From Runella limosa DSM 17973 (lineage in GTDB: Bacteria > Bacteroidota > Bacteroidia > Cytophagales > Spirosomataceae): DNA of 40,596 bases. The notes below the pieces were generated by a model. The model saw only the letters and a list, made by a program, of their open reading frames with translations. It made no database searches and was not told the DNA's origin. How positions within the stretch are numbered: position 1 is the stretch's first letter; every line of letters begins with the position of its first letter. The DNA is taken from positions 1-40,596 of the forward strand of contig NZ_AXVJ01000066.1 in assembly GCF_000482465.1 (NCBI RefSeq), given 5' to 3'. The position numbers and the translations under genes were made by a program. Of the stretch, positions 35,145 through 40,596 are shown in pieces.

Positions 35145-37921
35145 TTTTTTTGTTTTCTCCACAAATAATACCCGCTTGCAAGCCCTATCAAAATACACAA
35201 TACGACAAACCATTTCCAATGGCTCTTTGCTGTGGTTTCAATAGAATCTGTTCTACCGATGAGTATTAAATTTGCCCAGTAATAGGGATGGTCATACCTT
35301 CGAGCAAGGTGAGAACTCAAAAAGTCCAGCTTAGCCCTTTGTAATGCCTGATCAATCGTAAGCCCCTGATTAAGATAAACATGCAATTTTGTTGAAATAT
35401 AAGCTGTTACGTCATCATTGGCGTTCCAAAGGGTCGTAACTACCGAACGGGTACCTGCATACGCAAAGGCCCTCGCAAGTGACATTACGCCTTCTCCTCT
35501 GTGTAACTTCCCTGCTCCTGTCTCGCAAGCACTCAAAACAACCAGTTGAGTATGGCTCAAATTCAAATCATACAATTCATTGGTAAAAAGACGGTATTCA
35601 TTGCTGTCAGGATAGAAGGCTATAAATGAGCGCATAGGGTCATTATCATTGGTAAGCGCATGTGTGGCAAAATGAATAATACCGTGATTTCGATATTGCT
35701 CCAAGAAGTGTTTTTTGGTAGCTTCTTTGGCAAGATACACATCACCACCAATCTGTTTTACCTCCCCTTCAGACGCAGGAAGTGGTACAAGAGGATTATC
35801 TCTAAAAGCGCCTTTGTTGAGTGTTCTACCCACAAAAGGAGCAATTGATAACCTTGAAGAATAAGGCTTTGTTTTAAGAGAGTCCAATAAAAGGCTCACC
35901 GAATAAGCGTAACTAATCGCGTATTTTTTTAGTAAATAATCATCAGGTTTAACGGCTAATACTTCAAACGGCAAATAGTTCAACTCTGTATCTCGCACAA
36001 TAATTAACCGCTTTTTGCTTGAAATCAAGGGTATAATGGGTGTAATCAGATTAGTATAAAGTTTTGCAGAAGATTGTTCCCCTTCATACATTTTGCTTCC
36101 TGGGTTTTGGCTTAACAATGTCCTAAATTGCAAAATTGATTTTCGGAAACTACTATCAACGCCTTGAACTATTACCTGTGAATGTTCACGTGTTAAAACC
36201 AATATATAAAGTTGAGTAGGTGTCAAAAAGTATTCAACTAAGGCCGCATCATTACTAAGAAGTTGCTGTTTGATGTAATTTTGGTTAAACGAATGTGTAG
36301 CGTATTTAAGCTGAAAATAGGCAGGAAATTCTCTCTCAAAGCGTTCAGTAAGTAGTTCTAATTCAAGTTCTTTATCTAGCAGCTGTACTTTATACTTCTT
36401 TGTATTGAGGCTATCAATTTGCTGAATTATGGCTTTTAAACTTGCTATCTGTTGAAATAATCTTTTCTCCTTGGCTAGTAACTTAGCAGGAATTGTTTTA
36501 GGCTTGAGATCGGCGTCTCTAGTAATATCTGAGAGGGTCGCAGCCCGACTTTTTTCATAAAAATCAAAAATAAGATTTTGGTAGTGAAGTTTATGAGTAC
36601 GCTTATACATCTCATAAGCAACCTGAATAGCTTGTTCATAAACTGAGTAGTGATTTTCGGTAAAGAATAATTTCGCTTCTGGAGATTGATAACTAAGTCT
36701 CATTTTGTCGGCTAACTTTATAGCTAACTGATAAGTTTCCAAAGCTGCTTCTAAATCTTTTTCTTGGTGGGTTTGGCTGTGCAGTTGGCTGAAAGCACTG
36801 GCTTTACCTAGAAGGGATAGAAAAAATTCACGCTCGACTAAGATATTATTCAAATCTGGGTTTTGATAAAAATCCTCACTTACAAAGTATCTATGGCCTG
36901 CTTCTAGGGCTTTCTGGTAAAATGCTAATGCCTTTCTTGGTTGGCTTTGTATAGTGTATAATTGAGCCATTTGACCCAAAATATCAGCAGTTTCTAAGCC
37001 TTTGGGGTTATTTTTTTTACTTATTTGCAACGATAACTGGAAACTATCAAGTGCCTTTGGTAATTGTGAAATCGCTTTATAATATACACCTAAAGCACGC
37101 CAGTAACGTTGTTCAAACTGTAAATTTGCAGTGGTTTTACCCTCAATTTGGTTTAGTTGGTACTTTTTCCAGGAAACATTAATAGTTTTGAAAGCTGCTT
37201 GAAAATTTTGTAAGGCTAGATAGCACTCCGCTAAATTGAGCCATACCCGTTCCGCATTGCTATTAATACGGCTAGTTAAGGCCCGTTGGTAGTATTTTAA
37301 CGAGGTATCGTATTTTTTTTGATAAAATAAGCTCAACGCCATGTTATTGTACAATACCCCTATATCAAAAGTTGAGACACGGTGTGATATTGAGAGTGTT
37401 TTTTGAAAATAAGTATCTGCCAGCTTAAAATCGTTCTGATGTAAAGCTCGCAGGCCTCGATTAAGAAAATGGTAAAGAGCTTCATCGCGGGTTTGAACCA
37501 GTTTACTTTTTTCAATAAGTGCTTCTGCTTTATCAGCAAAATAATCAGCCGAATCACGTTTATAAAGTCCATCATAAAAAATGGATAAATAACTCACAAT
37601 ACGAAACTCGATCGTATCATTTTGAAATTTTGGAAGTAAATTCAAAGCACTACGGCCTAATTGCACTGATTTTAAAGTATTACCCTTGGTCAATTCTAGG
37701 GCAGCTAAGTCGGTAAGGGCAAAAGCAACTTCTGCAAACTTTTTCTGTTGACGTCGTATTTCAACTACTTGGTGATACCATCTTTCTGCATCTTTGATAT
37801 TCCCTTTTAAGAAACTAGAATCTGCTTTACGTTTATAATTAACAGCAACATTTTGTTGTGCTATAACCGCTAGGCTATAGCACAACAAAACAACCATTAA
37901 TAATCTGTATTTAGTTTGCAC
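35141..37921 (-). CDS. Membrane-anchored TPR-CHAT (caspase-like) protease
   Basis: A 926-residue protein. A signal peptide (LLMVVLLCYSLAVIA) leads into about ten TPR units (for example KDAERWYHQVVEIRRQQK, ALSLFYQKKYDTSLKYYQRA, KALAFYQKALEAGHRYF) and a helical linker, then a CHAT domain from about 590 to 890. The catalytic pair is visible: H754 in HFATHAL and C799 in LSACETGAG. A membrane segment closes the protein (FVVLCILIGLASGYYLW, about 900-920). Leader plus C-terminal anchor place the TPR and CHAT domains outside the inner membrane. CHAT proteases in other systems cleave partner proteins; the partner here is unknown. It follows the 304-residue gene by 11 bp on the same strand. Confidence 0.9.
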   Translation of the reverse strand: MQTKYRLLMVVLLCYSLAVIAQQNVAVNYKRKADSSFLKGNIKDAERWYHQVVEIRRQQKKFAEVAFALTDLAALELTKGNTLKSVQLGRSALNLLPKFQNDTIEFRIVSYLSIFYDGLYKRDSADYFADKAEALIEKSKLVQTRDEALYHFLNRGLRALHQNDFKLADTYFQKTLSISHRVSTFDIGVLYNNMALSLFYQKKYDTSLKYYQRALTSRINSNAERVWLNLAECYLALQNFQAAFKTINVSWKKYQLNQIEGKTTANLQFEQRYWRALGVYYKAISQLPKALDSFQLSLQISKKNNPKGLETADILGQMAQLYTIQSQPRKALAFYQKALEAGHRYFVSEDFYQNPDLNNILVEREFFLSLLGKASAFSQLHSQTHQEKDLEAALETYQLAIKLADKMRLSYQSPEAKLFFTENHYSVYEQAIQVAYEMYKRTHKLHYQNLIFDFYEKSRAATLSDITRDADLKPKTIPAKLLAKEKRLFQQIASLKAIIQQIDSLNTKKYKVQLLDKELELELLTERFEREFPAYFQLKYATHSFNQNYIKQQLLSNDAALVEYFLTPTQLYILVLTREHSQVIVQGVDSSFRKSILQFRTLLSQNPGSKMYEGEQSSAKLYTNLITPIIPLISSKKRLIIVRDTELNYLPFEVLAVKPDDYLLKKYAISYAYSVSLLLDSLKTKPYSSRLSIAPFVGRTLNKGAFRDNPLVPLPASEGEVKQIGGDVYLAKEATKKHFLEQYRNHGIIHFATHALTNDNDPMRSFIAFYPDSNEYRLFTNELYDLNLSHTQLVVLSACETGAGKLHRGEGVMSLARAFAYAGTRSVVTTLWNANDDVTAYISTKLHVYLNQGLTIDQALQRAKLDFLSSHLARRYDHPYYWANLILIGRTDSIETTAKSHWKWFVVLCILIGLASGYYLWRKQKN

Positions 37922-37932
37922 GTCTATATTAT

Positions 37933-38847
37933 TTAATTCCCTTCTTCTTTGTCATTTACTGACGGGTCTGGTGTATAGCCAACATTAACAGGGCAAACAG
38001 GGCATCCAAGCATGGTTTGGCCAGAGAAGTCTTTATTTGAACTAGGTATAAAAATCTGAATAGGCAAAGCAAATTTGGCACCTATGCCTTTAAGTTCGTA
38101 CTTGATATAGTAAACCTGATTGCGTTTTGGTTTCACTTTGGCTGTTGCAGGCAAATCTACGAATCCTATCACTGGGTATCCTCCGATTGGGGCTGTTTTT
38201 TTACCAACTTTAATCTGCTGATAATCAGGCTTACCCATTCCCACTTTTATGACCGACGATGCCCCTTCTGTCCACACACGGCTTTGGAAAACAGTAGGAA
38301 CTTTATTGTAATCCAAGTGTACTAAATAGGCTTTACGGAGCATAGGATCGCTTGCTTTGTAATGTCCTTCCAATATGGTATAAAAGTAATTCTTACTGAT
38401 ATTTGGTGCTACATAAATGAGGTCTGCGGTAATCATAGCTACTTGCTTCCCATTAATAGCTACTACCTTACGGTTATGTCCCCATAAGTCAATGTTCATC
38501 ATACCATAAGAAGTAAGATTGTTGAGATTAAAAAACATATCCTCTTTAATCTTACTGTTAGTTTGGCCTTGTGCTGCCTCTACAGCAGCCATAAACTCAT
38601 TGACATTAAAAGGCTTAGGCAATTCTTCCGTTATATACAACTTTATTTTATTTCCTTCAACAACATAGAAAGCATTGCCAGAATTGGCTTGTGCTAATTT
38701 TACGCTTTTGATGGGCTTTTGAAGCCAATCAGTTGTTGACTTAGCATCAATTTTTACGTTAACATATTTGATTGAAAGTTGTTGGTTTGGTTGTAACGAT
38801 AAAAATCCTGTTACAAAAAGTGCAATAATTGCCAATAATGTTTTCAT
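37933..38847 (-). CDS. Secreted protein of unknown function upstream of the CHAT gene
   Basis: A 304-residue protein with a signal peptide (MKTLLAIIALFVTGFLSL). The body is beta-rich with no recognised domain: KLYITEELPKPFNVNEFM, GMMNIDLWGHNRKVVAING, RKAYLVHLDYNKVP and KRNQVYYIKYELKGIGAKF. Near the C-terminus GCPVCPVNVGYTPDP carries a CxxC pair that could bind metal or form a disulphide. Only 11 bp separate it from the CHAT gene, so co-expression is likely and it could be a partner or substrate of the protease; this is inference from position. Confidence 0.75.
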   Translation of the reverse strand: MKTLLAIIALFVTGFLSLQPNQQLSIKYVNVKIDAKSTTDWLQKPIKSVKLAQANSGNAFYVVEGNKIKLYITEELPKPFNVNEFMAAVEAAQGQTNSKIKEDMFFNLNNLTSYGMMNIDLWGHNRKVVAINGKQVAMITADLIYVAPNISKNYFYTILEGHYKASDPMLRKAYLVHLDYNKVPTVFQSRVWTEGASSVIKVGMGKPDYQQIKVGKKTAPIGGYPVIGFVDLPATAKVKPKRNQVYYIKYELKGIGAKFALPIQIFIPSSNKDFSGQTMLGCPVCPVNVGYTPDPSVNDKEEGN

Positions 38848-38982
38848 TCGATTGGTTTTTTTTTACTTATACGTTAGAATAGAAGTTATGTAACCAATTC
38901 TTGGTTATTTTTTTAATGCCACTTTTGGCGATACTCTAATGCGCCTCAAAAGATATTAAACAGTAGGCATTTTTTGGGGTAA

Positions 38983-39020
38983 GTAAAGGAGGCTATCCCT
39001 TTTAAGACAGCCTCTTTTAC
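38983..39020. terminator. Hairpin, probable terminator of the 317-residue gene
   Basis: GTAAAGGAGGCT (38983-38994) pairs with AGCCTCTTTTAC (39009-39020) at 11 of 12 positions around a 14-base loop. It lies about 96 bp beyond the minus-strand stop at 39116. A strong T run is missing, so the call is tentative. Confidence 0.45.
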
Positions 39021-39050
39021 GCTCCTTTGGCATAAAAACACCTACTCTCT

Positions 39051-39106
39051 ACAAGCTTTTCGGTATCGGCTCTCACAATCTTTAAACCCCTAGTAGGGGC
39101 ATATCA
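39051..39106. repeat. Direct repeat copy A, just downstream of the 317-residue gene
   Basis: It matches 40098-40152 at roughly 80 percent with small indels; the most conserved block is TACAAGCTTTTCGG. It ends 10 bp from the gene's stop codon. On the minus strand both copies read in the same phase with a shared peptide (AD(A/T)EKLVE). Confidence 0.65.
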
Positions 39107-39115
39107 GCCATTATC

Positions 39116-40069
39116 TTACTTCGTAAACTTTAATGGGGCAATAGGGATCTTATTAGCCTTCAAAAATTCATTAATGGCCAACACCATTCGTACCTTTTGC
39201 TTTTCGTCGGCTGTTTGATAGGCACTCATGAAATCATCATTGATACCAGTAGCAGGGTTCACTACTCTACCATATTGCATACTTTCCATAATTGGTGGCA
39301 AGTTGTAGAGTCCACCAGGATTGGCCAACGGAATCGCATAACTGTAATTATCCAAATCACCAATCTGATTAATAGCAGGGTTAAAAGAAGGCGTAAAATC
39401 ATTTGGTAAAATAGTTCCTCGTTGCTCGGCAGTTAATAAAACGTTGGCATTAGTAGTGAGGTAATTTCCTGTCAACTTTGTGCTACTTCCGGTTGCCCCA
39501 CTTCCAGCACTTAACTGAGGTTCTGATACACATGATTGGAAAATTTCAACGTATCCTCTTATTTCTAGGTTGGCGTTTTCTCTTATGGTATCATCAAGTA
39601 CGTTCGGAAGCAATTGAAAAGACCCTGTTTGGTTTCTTTCTAGTTTTACGGTAATAAACCCTGCCTTGGCTACAATAAAATTGTTGATTTCGCTCCGAAT
39701 TTCGATTGGTCCATTGAGCAGACCTGCTTGAATTGCACCAGTAGCTTGCCCGCCCGCAATATCATAGGCATACAGGTAGTTATTGCCCATGATAGGATTT
39801 GGAGCAAGTATCCCAGTTATTGGATTAAGTTCTCTATTGGCTACCAAATAGCCTGGATTACGGGTAGTAATTGTAGAGTCCGATAGGTCATCAGTACTAA
39901 AAACAACCCTTATCTTTAAGTACAGCCGTCGATTCGTTTGATTAGAGATAGTTAAAAAATAACCCTGAACGGCTCTACGAGCAATAGCATTTGTATCAAT
40001 AAAATTAGGATTGGATAGAACTCTTGGGGCAATTCTCTTAATCAGCAATTCAAAATTTGATACTAACAT
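39116..40069 (-). CDS. Hypothetical protein bracketed by direct repeats
   Basis: A 317-residue protein of unknown family with no signal peptide or membrane segment. The first half looks beta-rich (GYFLTISNQTNRRLYLKIRV, FITVKLERNQTGSFQLLPNV, ANLEIRGYVEIFQS); a low-complexity linker follows (SAGSGATGSSTKL), then a tail rich in N and P (NDFTPSFNPAINQIGDLDNY) and a C-terminal helix (KVRMVLAINEFLKANK). It sits between two diverged direct repeats (39051-39106 and 40098-40152) and next to a truncated serine recombinase, which suggests mobile cargo. A link with the CHAT gene is possible but unproven. Confidence 0.65.
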   Translation of the reverse strand: MLVSNFELLIKRIAPRVLSNPNFIDTNAIARRAVQGYFLTISNQTNRRLYLKIRVVFSTDDLSDSTITTRNPGYLVANRELNPITGILAPNPIMGNNYLYAYDIAGGQATGAIQAGLLNGPIEIRSEINNFIVAKAGFITVKLERNQTGSFQLLPNVLDDTIRENANLEIRGYVEIFQSCVSEPQLSAGSGATGSSTKLTGNYLTTNANVLLTAEQRGTILPNDFTPSFNPAINQIGDLDNYSYAIPLANPGGLYNLPPIMESMQYGRVVNPATGINDDFMSAYQTADEKQKVRMVLAINEFLKANKIPIAPLKFTK

Positions 40070-40097
40070 AAAATTCTAATTGTTTTCGTTTTTTACC

Positions 40098-40152
40098 TAC
40101 TCTACAAGCTTTTCGGCATCCGCTCCCATGGTCTTTATGCCGCTAATGGGGT
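40098..40152. repeat. Direct repeat copy B, upstream of the 317-residue gene
   Basis: This is the partner of 39051-39106. It lies 29 bp before the start codon of the 317-residue gene (minus strand). It overlaps the 3' end of a decayed reading frame at 40143-40285. Confidence 0.65.
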
Positions 40153-40285
40153 CTTGCTTGAACAAAGCAGTAGCTAGCCCCTTGATTTTTGAAGGAGAAC
40201 ACGACTTTGGGTAATACTTTTTTATTAAAACTCTGGGTAGTTTTGCCGTTTCGTACAAAAACCGTCACTTGGAGATAGCTGGCTG
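40143..40285 (-). pseudogene. C-terminal fragment of an unidentified protein
   Basis: The minus strand reads about 46 codons with a credible beta-strand pattern (SYLQVTVFVRNGKTTQSF, VLPKVVFSFKNQGASYCFV) before TAG at 40143-40145. There is no start codon, and an in-frame stop lies just upstream, inside the recombinase gene end. It is probably the tail of a gene cut by the mobile element to the right. The family is not recognised. Confidence 0.45.
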
Positions 40286-40596
40286 ATCAATTGTCTTTTC
40301 AATTTGTTTTCGATAGCGCTTTACACTCGACATACTGATGCCGGTTAAACTGACTGTTTCAGCTGCCGATAGCCCACGCTCCAGTGCTTTCTTAACTTTG
40401 GCAAACTTGTCGGCATCCAGTCCGGCAGGGCGACCAATGTGTTTGCCTTTGGCTTTTGCCAGCAGTTGCCCCGCTCTGGTTTTTTCCAGAATACTCTCCC
40501 TATCATACTCGGCCAGTGCTGCAAAGATTTGCAAAACCAACTTGCCCGCCGGCGTGCTGCTGTCAACACCAAGATCTAATGCCTTGAAGTGAATAC
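40265..40596 (-). CDS. Serine recombinase (resolvase/invertase), C-terminal part, cut by the window edge
   Basis: About 110 residues of a small serine recombinase are visible: STPAGKLVLQIFAALAEYDR and ESILEKTRAGQLLAKAKGKH form the end of the catalytic domain and the E helix; IGRPAG starts the DNA-binding helix-turn-helix (ALERGLSAAETVSLTGISMS, then SVKRYRKQ). The frame stays open to the last base, so the N-terminus with the active-site serine lies beyond the window. Such enzymes serve Tn3-type transposon resolution or DNA inversion. The gene ends in IDQPAISK at TGA. Confidence 0.88.
   Translation of the reverse strand, partial: IHFKALDLGVDSSTPAGKLVLQIFAALAEYDRESILEKTRAGQLLAKAKGKHIGRPAGLDADKFAKVKKALERGLSAAETVSLTGISMSSVKRYRKQIEKTIDQPAISK

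Noticed and set aside
1-40596. CRISPR array, rRNA or tRNA genes
   Set aside because: I saw no regularly spaced direct repeats and no rRNA or tRNA-like segments in the intergenic stretches; this was an inspection by eye only.

Overview
The window looks like chromosomal DNA of a free-living member of the Bacteroidota, most likely order Cytophagales. The evidence is LytS-type sensor kinases with large beta-propeller sensors, several LytTR proteins, a cytophagalysin-like (M43) protease with GEVED and 3-coathanger-type domains, an ECF sigma/anti-sigma pair and few recognisable Shine-Dalgarno sites. The genus is not determined. Both ends lie in mobile DNA: base 1 falls at the left terminal repeat of an IS630-family element, and the right edge cuts a serine recombinase gene.

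Layout. (1) 1-1063: complete IS630-family element with a probable programmed -1 frameshift. (2) 1137-5661: two-component pair (LytTR response regulator and propeller/Y_Y_Y histidine kinase) on the minus strand, with a small LytTR protein diverging from it. (3) 5862-8612: secreted multidomain M43 metalloprotease. (4) 8624-9880: IS3-family element whose orfB carries an in-frame amber codon. (5) 9881-13982: accessory patch with IS and gene debris, a tyrosine recombinase coupled to a small upstream gene, fused remnants of a second recombinase and a zinc-ribbon gene, a self-inhibited Fic protein preceded by two perfect inverted repeats, and an intact zinc-ribbon gene. (6) 14276-32109: Tc (ABC) toxin locus in the order BC fusion, small uncertain ORF, A1, A2. 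(7) 32345-33707: small secreted NTF2-like protein and another LytTR protein. (8) 33846-40069: ECF-like sigma factor, membrane anti-sigma-like protein, convergent membrane-anchored TPR-CHAT protease and two unrecognised genes, one of them bracketed by a pair of diverged direct repeats. (9) 40143-40596: decayed fragment and truncated serine recombinase.

How the genes fit together. The three large toxin genes should give the components of a Tc translocator: A1 plus A2 form the receptor-binding, pore-forming TcA, and the 2552-residue fusion supplies the TcB/TcC cocoon that holds the variable toxin tip, here an AHH-type nuclease. No lysis or export cassette and no clear immunity gene are visible nearby. 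In the sigma/CHAT region, an envelope-facing caspase-like protease sits tail to tail with a sigma/anti-sigma operon, and two uncharacterised genes lie upstream on the protease strand. A signalling relation among them is only an inference. All calls come from reading translations and motifs by eye; no database search was possible.
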